Below are positions 48,152 to 60,260 of a DNA stretch of 64,000 bases, one piece after another; the stretch's first letter is position 1; each line of letters opens with the position of its first letter. Both the position numbers and the translations under genes were made by a program. The notes beneath the pieces were generated by a model, which had not been told where the DNA came from, did not search any database, and saw only the letters and a program-made list of their open reading frames with translations. The stretch is from Tolypeutes matacus (Eukaryota > Chordata > Mammalia > Cingulata > Chlamyphoridae), in NCBI GenBank assembly GCA_026826555.1, contig JAKSZT010054308.1, positions 5,722,131 through 5,786,130 on the forward strand, written 5' to 3'.

Positions 48152-49569
48152 ACACCTTTGAGTTATAGGTGATAGTTGGCTGTGAGCTGCACTCAAGTGA
48201 GACTCCACAAGGCTTCTTCCAGACAGCTTGTGAAGAAACAGATTTCCTGAGTTTCCAGAAGATCTCATTGGCACCATCTCTAGAAGGTAGGAGTAGGGCC
48301 CAGAATGTCTTCAATTTAATCAACCAGTATCAAGGCATCCAGGAAACTGTATATAGGCTCATCAGGAACACCTGACTCCAATATGTCTTGAGTCTCTTTG
48401 AGGCAGGAAAGATGGGTCTCCAGAGGCAAGGTCAGTTCAGTCTCCTTCTGCCAAGATTTTTCTATTCAAATCTCTCCCCTTCTCACTATCCCCTTCAGAC
48501 TTAGGACAAGGAAGAGGACAAGAGGGAGAATGGTTGCTGGTGACGGTTCTCAGAGTAAGGAAAAAGATAGCTGAGCATGTTAATACGAAACACATTAGCC
48601 CCTAAGCTCTAGTCCTTAGTCCTTATCTGAATTCCTTTTGTGTCTTCTGCCAGAAGCCAGTGGCCCCACTCTTGGTCCTGACTGATTGTTGCTGGTTTAT
48701 CGTGTCTCTGGCTTCTACCCAAAGCCAGTTTTGATCATGTAGCTGCAGGATGAGCAGAAGCAACTGGGAACTAAACAAGATGATAGCCTTCCTAATGTTG
48801 GTGGGACTATGGGTGATCCTGGAGGTGACAGCTAAGGGGGCATCTGTCCTGTCTTGCCAAGTGAAGCACCTTTAGGTGCCAGGACATCATCCTGTGTGGG
48901 GTAAGTAAGATTGGAATCTGGGATTGTGAGAAGGTGGATCTTGGACTTAGAAGGTAAAGCAGAGGGAAGTTGGAAGATCCCAGAACTAGGTGGGAGGGAT
49001 CTCAGGAATGAATAAAAACAGGTGATTCAAGGAATAGAGGAATGAACATGAGGATCATTCAGATACAGGAGATCTGGGGGAAGATGAGGGGTCCTTCCCT
49101 GAGTAGGGGTGATTGAAGTGACTGATACCCAGTGCATGCATATGTTAAGGTAGGGAAATCAATGGATGGAGTAAAATTTGGAGTGGAATTGAAATGACAT
49201 GAGTGTGTTCCTCACATTCACAGAATACCACATCTCCATGAACTTGATCCCCTTGGCAGTGAATGCCCTGATGCTTCTGACAGGCCTTGCATTATGGTTT
49301 AAGAAGCGCTGGTGAGTTCTCTCTATTACCTCCTCATCTTTATTCCAACTTCTTTCTTTCTCTCTCTCAGCTTTTCTCTTTACCACGTCCCCATTTTCCT
49401 CAATAATTAACTCAAACTTATCTAGAACTTCTGCCCATCTCTGTTCTTTCACAGCTCATATAAAGACATCCCATGAGATCCCTACAATGCCTCCCTTGTT
49501 GAATGAGAACCCCACAGCCCAGAAGCTTAGGACTTAATGATTCCATCATTTCTACTCTCCATTTTTTAA

Positions 49570-49910
49570 AAAATTTTACTTAATACTCATGTATCAATAT
49601 GTATTAATTTGATTTCAGTAACTTTGTATGGAACAGCTTCCTAGCAATCTCTATTTGTCCAATAGTACACAACCTTCAGAGCCCATTTCTGATTTTATTT
49701 CATCTAGAAGTCTTCCCTTAATCCACAAATGGGAAGAAGTGTCTTCCTCTTTCAGTCTTTCCATAGAACTTTAACTGTGCTCTGCTACATGTACTTATCA
49801 CTTCATACCCTCCATTGCAGGTACTTAGGTCTTCTCCTTCCAAATTTTAAACACCTTGAGGGCAAGATTCATGACAAAGTGCTTTGTTTGTTTGTAATAT
49901 ATGCTCAGTA
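49570..49910 (+). mobile_element. L2 LINE fragment
   Basis: 'agaagtcttcccttaatcca', 'actgtgctctgctacatgta', 'aaacaccttgagggcaagat' and 'aatatatgctcagta' follow the L2 3' end order. Confidence 0.7.
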
Positions 49911-50179
49911 GAATATATATAGTCTCTATATAATATCTGAATTGGAATAGCTATCATATTGGTAGTCTTTGCTTATATTACTTCCTGACATTGTTAGAGC
50001 ATTTGAAACTTTGATGCTTCCCTTCTTGTTTAAATGTTGCTTACTTGGCCAAGAAATTCCATACTCCCATAGCTACCTCATTTTGTCTCTGTACCATAAG
50101 GAAAAAAATATAACTTTGCCACTTGCTACATTTATTTTCTAAATGTAGATATCCAGGTCTTTTCAACTTACTTCTAACA

Positions 50180-50230
50180 CACACACATAGAGAAGAAGAG
50201 AGAAAGAGGGGGAGAGGGAGAGGGAGAAAT
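50180..50230. repeat. (GA)n-rich simple repeat
   Basis: Purine tract of GAGA, AAAG and GGGAGA units without strict periodicity. Confidence 0.8.
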
Positions 50231-50379
50231 AATATATAAGTAACATGTAAGGGGAAATAGAGCAGATATGTACTTTTAATTTTTAAGAAAAAGAGCAAAA
50301 GAGGTAGTCCTCAGGATTTGAGTGGTGTTAGAGATCGAATCAGGGACCCCAACAAAAGACATATTCTTTTTTTTTTTTT

Positions 50380-51990
50380 TTTTAATTATTTTTAAAAAAG
50401 ATATTTAGATAATGTAAATGTTACATAAAAAATATAGGGGATTCCCATATGCCCTGCTCCCCACAGTGCCCCCATTTGCCCCCATTAATAACATCCTTCA
50501 TTAGTGTGGTACATTCATTGCAATTGATGAGCACATTGCCACTAAGCATGGATTATAGTTTACATTGTAGTTTATACTCTCTCCCACACAATTCTGTAGG
50601 TTATGGCAAGATATATAATGGCCTGCATCTGTCATTGCTGTCATTTAGGACAATCCCCAAGTCCCGAAAATGCCCCTGTATTACACCTATTTTCACTCTC
50701 CCTGACCTCAGAACCTCCAGTGGCTACTGCCTCCACATCAATGATATAAGTTCTTCCATTGCTAGTATCACAATAAGTCTATAGTAGAACACCACTAAGT
50801 CCACTCTAGTCCATAGTTCATTCCCCAATCCTGAGGATTCTAGGATGGTGATGCCCACTCCACCTCTAATTGAGAGAGTGCTTCAGTCCCATACGGCTGA
50901 TGGATGGGACTCTCTTGCTTGCAGTTGTAGGCTTTCTCAATTCCTTGGTATGGAATCATCACCTCCTTGTTAGTTGTCCTGGGTAAGTCTAATGAACTGG
51001 AGAGGAGGTGTTGCAACTTCGCTAAGGCTCAGGGCTTAGCTGGCACAGGGACAGTCCAAAGATTGAAGTCTCTTGGATGTACACCTACCAACTCCAACAC
51101 TGACTATAGGTTCAAATAGAAGGGACCGAAGAGCCATGTGTAGGGAAACCACAACTGAGTCCAACTCTCTCACACTGGGGAGCACAAACCCCAAAGTAGG
51201 GCCCCTGGCCAGGCACCAAACACATGAGCTTTCTGCCCTGACTATAGTGCCTGGGTGTCTCCAGAGCCCTCAGGAGCCCCACTATTTGGGACAGTGTCTA
51301 ATTTGGCAGTCAGTGAGATCCTGCTGAGACATGCATAAGTGTAACCTCTCAAATGACCTCCCAACTCACTTTGAAGTCTCTTAGCTATATAAACTCATTT
51401 GTCTTTATCTTTCCCCCCTTTTGGACAAGGTCTTTTTCCAGTTGCATTGCTAGTTGGTGCTTGGTAGTAATCCCTCAGTGCCAGGGAGGCTCAGCCTTGG
51501 GAGTCATGTCTCATGCTGTGGGGAAGTTATTGCATTTATATGCTAAGTTTGGCTTAGAGAGAGGCCACATTTGAGCAACAAGGAGACTCTCAGGAGGTAA
51601 CGCTTAGGCACCCTATAATACTATGCTAAGTTTCAATTTCAAGAGTAAAGTTTCATAAGCATAGTCATCAATATCAAGAGCCCGTCAATGGGCCATCCTC
51701 CTTCACTAGGCATTGCCTCTGTACTTGGAGGAGTCTTGCTGTTCCATCAGAGAATGTGGCAGAGCTCCCCAGGATGGGAATTCAATATTCTTTCGGTTAT
51801 TGTGTGAATCTCCACCCACCGTAACAATGCCCCATGAACATTTGTACACATTTATATGCCTTATATATATGCCCAGGTGAATCTTCTCCTATGTACCCCC
51901 CTTCACTGACACCCCACACAAATGGTCCTCCCTTGCCACAGTTGTAACCCTTTTGTGATCTAAAACTTCTTCAAAATTGAAGCCAATAAA
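50380..51990 (+). repeat. Long interspersed repeat, same family as 930-1815
   Basis: Opens after poly(T) with 'agatatttagataatgtaaa' and 'aggggattcccatatgccct', then 'cattaataacatccttcatt'. Parallels 930-1815 block by block ('ttctaggatggtgatgccca' with 'tttaggatggtgatgcctgc'; 'gttagttgtcctgggtaagt' with 'gttagttgtcttgggtgagt'; 'actataggttcaaatagaag' with 'attataggttcaaataaaag') and continues about 0.8 kb further. No coding frame. It could be a LINE 3' region or an unclassified retroelement. Confidence 0.65.
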
Positions 51991-51999
51991 ATAGCCAAA

Positions 52000-52140
52000 T
52001 AAAATGAATAAGGAAATTAAATAATGATAGTTTTAAAAATAGGAAATAAAATACAAAAAAAAAATTAAAAAATAAAAAAATAAAAAATTTGGGATAATAA
52101 AAAATAATGAAAAAATACATTTTTTTTGGACATTTTGCAA
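52000..52140. repeat. A-rich low-complexity stretch
   Basis: (AAAAT)n-like and poly(A) runs at the end of the preceding repeat, plausibly its tail on the + strand. Confidence 0.7.
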
Positions 52141-52581
52141 ATGACATATTCTTAATCTTAATCTACGTTCCTGATAATAGGACCCTTTAAAGACATAGTA
52201 TCAATTAAGATGTGAACTCATTTGTGAATAGGATCTTCTAAAATCCTATTTATGTGTGGCCAAACTGAATCAAGGTGGGTCTTATAAAGAGATCTGTATT
52301 ACTGGAGGCCTTATAAAGAGAAGCCAGATGATGTAAAAGCTAGAAGTCAGAGAAAGTCACAGGAGGAGACCAAGTGCATCACTATGTGATGAAGGCAGAG
52401 ATAAAAGTCAGGGATTGTGGCAAGCCATCACCACAACACTACAGAATCCAAGGGAAGCATGACATTGCCCACACTGTGATTTGGAGCTTCTGGCCTCTAA
52501 AAATGTGAGCCAATAAATTTTTTATTGTGTAAGCCAACTTTTGTATAGTATTTGTCATAGGAGCCCTGGCAGACTAAGGCA
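52141..52581 (+). mobile_element. MaLR-type LTR, copy D
   Basis: 'attcttaatcttaatctacg', 'tagtatttgtcataggagcc' and the terminus 'cagactaaggca' match copy A closely. AATAAA at about 52512. The left edge is uncertain. Confidence 0.65.
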
Positions 52582-52839
52582 GGTGGGATTAAGACAAGTG
52601 ATATGTATGGAATGAAAATCTCCCAAAGGACAGACTTATTCAAGATAGCCTTGGCTAGACTTCAGTTATTTTAGGTTTCATTTACTAATTCAACTAATGT
52701 TTGTTAATAACTTACTATGAAGCAGATACATATACCATTCAAACTGGTGGGGGAAATTATGCTGACTACTGGAGTTGCAATATCTGCTTCCTCAATCTTA
52801 AGTCTTTTTTATAGCTTTTTTTTGTGTTACTTTAAAACA

Positions 52840-53290
52840 TTTTTGAATCAACTTTATTGATGCATAATTTACATACAATACGATGCATACATTTTAAGTG
52901 TACAGTTCAATATATTTTGACAAATATATACACCCATATAAGCACTACCACAGTGAGATAAAGAACATTTCCATCACCCCAGCATCCCTTGTGCCTATTT
53001 ATATTCAACCCAACACCAACCAAGGATCCTTGCAACCACTGATCTACTTGTGCTTCTTAAATCTAGATTAGTCTTTTCTGTAATTTTATCAAAATGAAAT
53101 AAACTATATGTACTCCTTGTGTCTGGCTTTTTTCACTTAGCATAATGGCTTTATGTCATTTATGTCATTGAAAATATCAGTAGTCTGAGTGGATTCCATG
53201 TATGGATCCATTAATTTTTTAAATCCATTTACTGTAATGGACATTTGGTTTGTTTCTAGGAAGATCTTCTGAATAATGTAATTGCTGCCC
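52840..53290 (-). mobile_element. Old LINE-1 3' region
   Basis: 'attgatgcataatttacata', 'acattttaagtgtacagttc' and 'cttttttcacttagcataat' are L1 3' UTR and ORF2-end words on the reverse strand. Confidence 0.65.
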
Positions 53291-54204
53291 CCCCTCCTTT
53301 TTTTTTGTCTGTGTTGTTTTTGTTTGTTTGTTTAGTTACCTGCTTGGTCTAATTAGTAGAACCTGTCGCCCATTCAGTTGGCAGCTACTGATGTCTCAGC
53401 TTACTTGTTTTTGTTTTGTTTTAAATTCTTCTTTTCCTCCTTCTTTCTCCTCTTCCTCCTATTTTTCTTCTTCTCCTTCTTCTTCTTTTTAATTTTAAGC
53501 TTGGCTTCTTAGGACCTCAATCCTAGGTCAACGTAATTTAATGGTCCACCAGTGATTGGTCAGAGGTTGTGCCTAAACACCTTAATCCAGCAAAGCTTCC
53601 ACCCTTTGGTGAAGGGATCTTTGTCAGTTGGAGCACACAATCCATGTTCAAGCAGTTTAAAAATATGCCCTGGCTTCAGCTTTTTCTTGATGCAATGTGT
53701 CATGTTTAACCAGAGACAAGTAGATAGCTGGTCTCTCCTGAATACGCACACACCCTTGTACTTGTACAGAGGCTTCCTAACCTCTAGGGATATGTGGGAG
53801 TCTATAAAAGCCCACTATGGCATTTTCATTTCCCAGATGTTCTTGTTAAAGTTTTGGCTTGTCTGTTGCTTGTCTAAACCAGTATTGCAGCTATAGGTAG
53901 CTGCAATGTTGTCTTTCACTTTTTTTGCCACCAAATGCTTTGTTTTCTAAAATATCCCTGGGCAGGGAACTTTTCCATGGAGCTCCAAGTTAAATCTATC
54001 CTTCTGGTTCTCAGCCTATTGCACCAACCAGCTTGGGGTAGGATAGGAGCAGCCCCATGGTAAAACACCAGATTCCTAATATTCTTAATGAAGTTCAGGT
54101 AATTATTCTTGAATAAATAACTTTCAATCTTTATTGACATTTTCCAGAATTCTGAAATCATTTATTTTGGAAACTTTTGTTCAGTATTATAATTGATTTT
54201 ATTT
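53291..54204. other. Unassigned sequence with a polypyrimidine tract
   Basis: 53425-53492 is almost pure C/T on +. The rest has no recognised gene; the 114-codon frame at 53552 is not convincing. Confidence 0.35.
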
Positions 54205-54306
54205 TATTTACTTTTTAAATTAGAGAAGTTGTAGGTTTACAGAAAAATCATGCAGAAAATACAGAGCTCTCATATACTCCCCTATCCATTATTAACATCT
54301 AGCATT

Positions 54307-54501
54307 GGGAAGCGGCTGTGGCTCAATCAGTGGGGCTCCCGTTTACCATATGGGAGGCCCCGGGTTCAGTTCCCGGGGCCTCCTGGTGAGGGCAGGCCCG
54401 TCCGCACGGCGTGGTTAGCTGACCCAGCGAGCACAAGCGGCAAGGGGGGGATAAATGAATAAATAAATAAAATCTTTAAAAACAAACAAACAAACAAAAA
54501 A
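54307..54501 (+). mobile_element. DAS SINE, GC-rich long form
   Basis: Head 'gggaagcggctgtggctcaa', B-box-like 'ccccgggttcagttcccggg', 'ggataaatgaataaataaat' and an (AAAC)n tail. Perfect duplication aacatctagcatt at 54294-54306 and 54502-54514. Confidence 0.96.
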
Positions 54502-55013
54502 AACATCTAGCATTAGCATGGGTACATTTGTTACAACTGATGGAAGAATATTATAATTGTAATATTAACTATAGTCCATAGTATATATTAGGGTTTCCTG
54601 TTTTTGTTGTATAGTGCTATGTTTTTTTTAAAAAATTCCAATTTAAAATACAATAATAAAATTCCCCCTTTTAGCCATATTCAAATATATAATTGAGTGC
54701 TGTTAATTATGTTCACAATATTGTATTACCTTCAGCACCATCCATTACTAAATTTGTAGAAACACTGTACAATTTAAGTATTAACTCACTATTCCCTAAC
54801 CCACATCAATTCCTGGTAACCTATATTCTAGTTTCTGACTCTAGGAATTTGCTTATTGTAATTATTTCATATGAGTGAGATCATACAATATTTGTCCTTT
54901 TGTGTCTGGCTTATTGCACTCAACATGATGTCCTCAAGGTTAATCCATGTTGTCACATGTATCAGACATTATTCCTATTTACAGCTGAATAATATTCCAT
55001 TGTATGTATATAC

Positions 55014-55668
55014 CTGTATTATTTATTTATGAATTCCAAAAGGACATATTGATTATGTTTGTAGACTGGCCTGTTTCTCTGGGCGTGATACCCCTTTGAT
55101 TGTATTAAATTCAGAGGTTTCACTTTTACTTTATTAAATCAAGATTAGGGCTTTGAATCAACCATGTCATTAGGGCATGCAGGGTTGAGTCCCTGTCCCC
55201 TTGATGGGCTATATAAACAGACGCTTAATCAAGAACAAAGAAGTAGACACAGGAGAAGATGCACAGAGGAAGAGAGACAGCTCCATAGACATGTCAGTGA
55301 CCCTGGGAAGAGAGAGCCATTAGCCTGATAGTTTACAGCTGACCTTGTGAAGAGACCAGAGCAGCTGAGCCTGGAAAGAAACTAGCCTGGGGAAGAGAAA
55401 CGAGCCCTATGCCAGCCTACAGCTGAGACTGGAAGAAGCTGGGACCACAGAGCCTTAAGACAAAAGAGGACGGCTGAGCCCTCATAGATATTGCCTGCCA
55501 TCTTGCATCAACTCGTGGCAACAGACTTTGGGTGAGAAAATACCTCTTATTGTACCTTGAGTTGGACTCTTTAGGGCCTTATAATGGTAAGTTTCTACCC
55601 CAAATAAATACCCTTTATAAAAACCAACAGATTTGGGGTACTTTGCATCAGCACCCTTTTGGCTTATC
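55014..55668 (+). mobile_element. Solo LTR, family F, copy F5
   Basis: Worn start, then 'gaattccaaaaggacatatt' as in copy F4. 'ccccaaataaataccctttata' region and the end 'tttgcatcagcacccttttg' also match. It sits inside the L1 3' UTR, which resumes at 'cattttgtttacccattcat'. Confidence 0.7.
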
Positions 55669-57170
55669 CATTTTGTTTACCCATTCATCCGTTGATAGAA
55701 ACTTGGGCTGCTTTGATCTTTTGGCAATTGTAAACAGTGTGAAAAAAAATCCATTCAATCCCTAGCTTTCAATTCTTTGGGGCATATTCATAGGAATGGA
55801 GTTGCCTGGTCATATGGTAATTCTATATTTTATTTTCTGAGGAACTGCCAAACTGTCTTCCACAAAGCCTGCACCATTTTACATTTATACTAACAATGAA
55901 TGAATGTTCTTACTTCTCCTCATCTTCTCCAACACTTGTAATTTTCTGTTTTGTTTTTTTTTTTAACAGTAGACATTCTAATGAGAGTGAAATAGTATCT
56001 CATTGTGATTTTGATTTGCATTTCTCTAATGGCTAATCATGTTAAGCATCTTTTCATGTGGTTTTTGGTGATTTGTATATCTTCTCTGGAGACATGTCTA
56101 CTCAAGTCTTTTGACCATGTTTTAGTTGGATTGTTTGTCTTTTTGTTGTTGAGCTGTAGGAGTTCTTTATATATTCTAGATATTAAACTCTTGTGGGAAA
56201 TGTGATTTTCAAATAGTTTCTCCCATTCTGTAGGCTGTCTTTACTTTCATGATACAGTCCTTCAATGCAAAAAAGTTTTTAATTTTTGAAAGGTCTCTCT
56301 TTGATGAGGTCTCTATCTTTTTTTTTTTTTTTTTTGCTTGTGTTTTGTGTGTAAAGTCTAAGAAACCATTGCCAAACACAAGGTCTTGAAGAGGATTCCT
56401 TATGCTTTCTTCTAGGAGTTTTATAATTTTGGTTCTTATATTTAGGTCTTTGATCCATTTAGAGTTAATTTTTGTATATGGTATGAAGTAGGGGCCCACC
56501 TTCATTCTTTTGCATATGGATATTCAGTTTTCCCAGCACCATTTGTTGAAGAGACTATTCTTTCCCAGTGGAGTAGACTTGGCAGCCTTGTCAAAAATCA
56601 ATTGGCCATAGATTTGAGGGTCTATATCTGAACTTTCATTTTGAACCCATTGGGCAATATACCTATCCTTATGCCAAGCCCAATGCTGCTTTGACTACTG
56701 TAGTTTGTAATATGTGTTAAAGTCAGGAATTGTGAGTCCTCCAACTTTGTTCTTTTTTCAAGATGTTTTTGGCTATTCAGGGCCCCTTGCCTTTCCAAAT
56801 AAATTTGCTAATTGGCTTTTCCATTTCTGCAAAGTAAGCTCTTAGAATTTTTGGGGTGGATTACTTTAAATTTGTAAATCATTTTGGGTGGAATTGACAT
56901 CTTAATAATATTTAGTCTTCCAATCTATGAACATGGAATGTCCTTCCACTTTTTCAGGTCTTCTTTGATTTCTTTTAGCAATCTTCTGTAGTTTTCTGTG
57001 TAAAAGTCCTTTACATCCTTGGTTAGATCTATTCCTAGCTATTTGATTCTTTTAGTCCCTATTGTAAATAGAATTATTTTTCTTGATTTCCTCCTCAGCT
57101 TGCTCATTAATAGTGTATAGAAACACTACTGATTTTTGCATGTTGATCTTGTACCCTGCCACTTTGCTAA

Positions 57171-57308
<138 letters not shown>

Positions 57309-59319
57309 TAAAACTTCCAGAATAATGTTGAATAATTGTGGTGACACTGCACAGCCTTGTCTTTTTCCTGATCTTAGAGGGAAAGCTTTCAGTCTTTCCC
57401 CATTGAGTATGATGTTAACTGTGGGTTTTTCATATATGCCCTTTTTCATGTTGAGGAAGTTTCCTTCTATTTCTATCTTTCTAAGTGTTTTTTTTTTTTT
57501 TTTTTCAAGAAAGGATGCTGGATTTTGTCAAATGCCTCTTCTGCATCAATTGAGATGATCATGTGTTTTTCTCCTTTGTTTTGTTAATGTGGTTTATTAC
57601 ATTCATTGATTTCTTATGTTGAGCCACTTTTATATACCTGGGATAAAACCCACTTGATTGTGGTGTATAATTCTTTTAATGTGCTGTTGGATTCAATTTG
57701 AAAGTATTTTGTTGAGGTTGTTTGCATCTATATTTATAAAAGAAATTGTTTTGTAATTTTCTTATAGTATCATCTTTATCTGGTTTTGGTATTAGGGTGA
57801 TGTTGGCCTCATAGTATGAGTTAGGTAGTGTTACTGACTCTTCAATTAATTGGAAGAGTCTGAGCAGGATTGGTATTAATTCTTCTTGGAATGATTGGTA
57901 GATTTCACCTGTGAATCCATCTGGTCCTGGGCTTTTCTTTGTTGTGAGTTTTTTGGTGAATGATTCAATCTCTCTACTTGTGATTGGTCTATTGAGGCCT
58001 TTTATTTCTCCTTGAGTCAGTGTAGGTTGTTCATTTGTTTCTAGGAATTTGTCCATTTCATCTAGGTATTTTAATTTGTTGACACACCGTTGTTCATTGT
58101 ATACTTTGAGCCTTTTAATTTCAGTGGGGTCAGTAGTAATATTTCCCTATTTTCTGATTTTATTTGTGTCAGGTTTTTTTTTTTTTGTCTATCTAGCAAT
58201 TTTATTCATCTTTTCAAATAACCAACTTTTGGTTTTGTTAATTATCTTTGTTGCTTTTTTTTTTTTTTCTCAATTTCATTTATTTCTGTTCTAATCTTTC
58301 TTATTATTTTCTTTCTGCTTGCTTTGGGATTAATTTGCAGTTCTTGTCCTACTTCCTCCAGGTGTTCATTTAGGTCTTCGATTTTAGCTCTTTCTTCTTT
58401 TTTAATGCAAGCTTTTAGGTGTATATATTTACCTATCAGTACTTCCTTCATAGCATCCCATAAGTTTTGATATATTGTGTTCTCTTTTTATTCATGTCAA
58501 GGTTGTTACTGATTTCCTTGCAATTTCTTCTTTGACCCACTGATTGTTTAAGAGAGTATTATTTAAATTTAATTTTCCAGCTCTCCACCTCTTATTGATG
58601 TCCAGCTTCATTCCATTATGGTCAGAGAAAATGCTTTGTATAATTTCAATCTTTTAAAATTTATTTAAACTTGCTATGTGACCTTACATGTGGTATCCTG
58701 GAGAATGATCCATGTGTATTTGAGAAGAATGTATATCCTGCTCTTTTGGGGGTACAATGGTCTGTATGTGTCTGTTAGGTCTAGTTCATTTATCATATTA
58801 TTCAAGTTCTCTGTTTCCTTATTGATCTTCTGTCTAGATGTTCCATACTTTTATGAAAGTGTTGTATTCAAGCCTTCAACTATTATTGTAGAGGCATCTA
58901 TTTCTCCCTTTAGTTTTGCCAGTTTTTGGCACATTTGGGGCACTGTAGCTAAGGGCATAAATGCTTATGATTGTTATTTTTTTCTTGATGGATTTCACCT
59001 TTTGTTAATATATAGTATCCTTCACAGCTTTTGACTTAAAGTCTATTTTTTCCAATAAAAAGAGCAACCCAAGCTCTTTTTATTGATTGCTATTTGTGTG
59101 GACTGTCCTTTCCAACCTTTTACTTTCAGCTTATTTGTGTCTTTGGGTCTAAGAAGAGTCTCTTATAAACAGTATAGTTGGGTCGTGTTTTTTTATCCAT
59201 TCTGCCAATCTGTGTCTTTTGATGGGGTAGTTTAATGCAATAACATTCAGTGTTATTACTGTTAAAGCTGTTCTTACTTCAGCCATCTTGTCCTTTGACT
59301 TTTAATAATATATATTTTT

Positions 59320-59634
59320 AAAGTTTATTTATCTTTTTATTATTTTTATTACTGTGCTCTTCCCTCCTGCCAAGATGACTCTCTTGTCTGTCTGCTTGTT
59401 GTCTGCTTTTAGTGTCTGCTCATTATCTGCTCATCTTCTTTAGTTGGCACCACGAACCAAAACCAGGACCTTCCATGTGGGAGGCGGGTGCCCACATGGT
59501 TGTGTTTACTTGTTGCATCAGCTCATCGCGCCGCTCATTGCATCTGCTCTTCTTCTTTGGGAGGCACCAGGAACTGAACCTGGGACCTCCCATTTGGGAG
59601 ACAGGTGCCCAACTGCTTGAACTACATCCACTCC
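59320..59634 (-). mobile_element. DAS-type SINE, long two-module form
   Basis: Module one 'agttggcaccacgaaccaaa' to 'aggcgggtgcccacatggtt'. Module two 'gggaggcaccaggaactgaa' to 'ttgaactacatccactcccc'. Confidence 0.8.
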
Positions 59635-59794
59635 CCTATCCTTTGGTTTTTACATTTCATCTTTTTTTATCCCCTTTTCCTTTATTGCAACCTCCTTTTC
59701 TGTATGGTTGATCTTTTGTGATGTATCTGACTGATCCCTTTCTAATTTCTGTTCATTCATATAAATAAAATAAAAATAAAAAATAAAAATAAAA

Positions 59795-59816
59795 ACCTAA
59801 ATATATATATTTAGGT
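59795..59816. repeat. Perfect 22-bp palindrome
   Basis: acctaaatata followed by its exact reverse complement, after an (AAAAT)n run. It straddles the join between the A-rich run and the SINE start. Confidence 0.9.
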
Positions 59817-60005
59817 ACTGAGGCTGGACCTTGTATGTGGGAAGCCAGCGCTCAACCACTGAATCACATTGGCTCCCCTGAGTTGGTTTTTTCATTTGTT
59901 TGTTTGTTGTTTGTTTTTTTTGTTTTTAGGAGGCATTGGGGACTGAACCTGGGATCTCCCATGTGGGAAGCAGGCACTCAACCACTTGAGCCACATCTGC
60001 TCCCT
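59812..60005 (-). mobile_element. DAS-type SINE, two-module form
   Basis: 'ggtactgaggctggaccttg', linker 'cctgagttggttttttcatt' and 'ttaggaggcattggggactg' to 'ttgagccacatctgctccct'. Sister of 19705-19929. Confidence 0.85.
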
Positions 60006-60039
60006 CCTGTATATATTTTTTATTTTAATAATTAAAAAA

Positions 60040-60260
60040 AAATTTTTTTAAAGATACTTAGATTATATAAATGTTACACAAAAATTGTAGGGATTCCCAT
60101 GTGCCCCACCTTCCACTCCTCCCACAACCTCCCACATAAACATCCTTCGTTAGAGTGGCACATCACCTACAATAGATATATACATCTTGGGGCTTTGCTA
60201 CTAAGCATGGACCATAGTTCACATTGTTGACCACACTCTCTCCCATATTTTAAAAATATA
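60040..60260 (+). repeat. Short copy of the 930-1815 / 50380-51990 repeat
   Basis: 'aaagatacttagattatata', 'gtagggattcccatgtgccc' and 'aaacatccttcgttagagtg' line up with the start of the longer copies. Confidence 0.6.

Larger units (their letters stand above)
43529..49476 (+). pseudogene. CD1: CD1c-like pseudogene, all six exons traceable
   Basis: Exon 1 (43529-43588) reads MLLLQLPLLAVLLS, a CD1 leader, then goes out of frame: its length is 60 bp and the exon 2 junction needs one base more. Exon 2 (about 43890-44163) is alpha-1: 'SIIFLHTCSKGSFSNEELID' with stops near 43947, 43974 and 44104. Exon 3 (48152-48430, 279 bp) is alpha-2: 'SRAQNVFNLINQYQGIQETV' with stops at 48166-48168 and 48373-48375. 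Exon 4 (48654-48900, 247 bp against 279 in the intact gene) is alpha-3 with frameshifts, keeping 'GFYPKPVLIM' before a stop. Exon 5 (49224-49311) is open ('SMNLIPLAVNALMLLTGLAL' then WFKKR), as is exon 6 (49455-49476), ending CSYKDIP with a YKDI sorting motif. Most donor and acceptor sites survive. The tail and membrane span point to CD1c. Intron 2 holds an ERV fragment and a LINE-1 with a SINE. It cannot make a CD1 protein. Confidence 0.9.

Noticed and set aside
48169..48375. Open frame that looks like a small gene
   Set aside because: It is the alpha-2 exon of the CD1 pseudogene, open only between two in-frame stops.
53552..53896. 114-codon ORF as a gene
   Set aside because: No recognisable domain, splice context or codon signature; surrounding sequence is non-coding.
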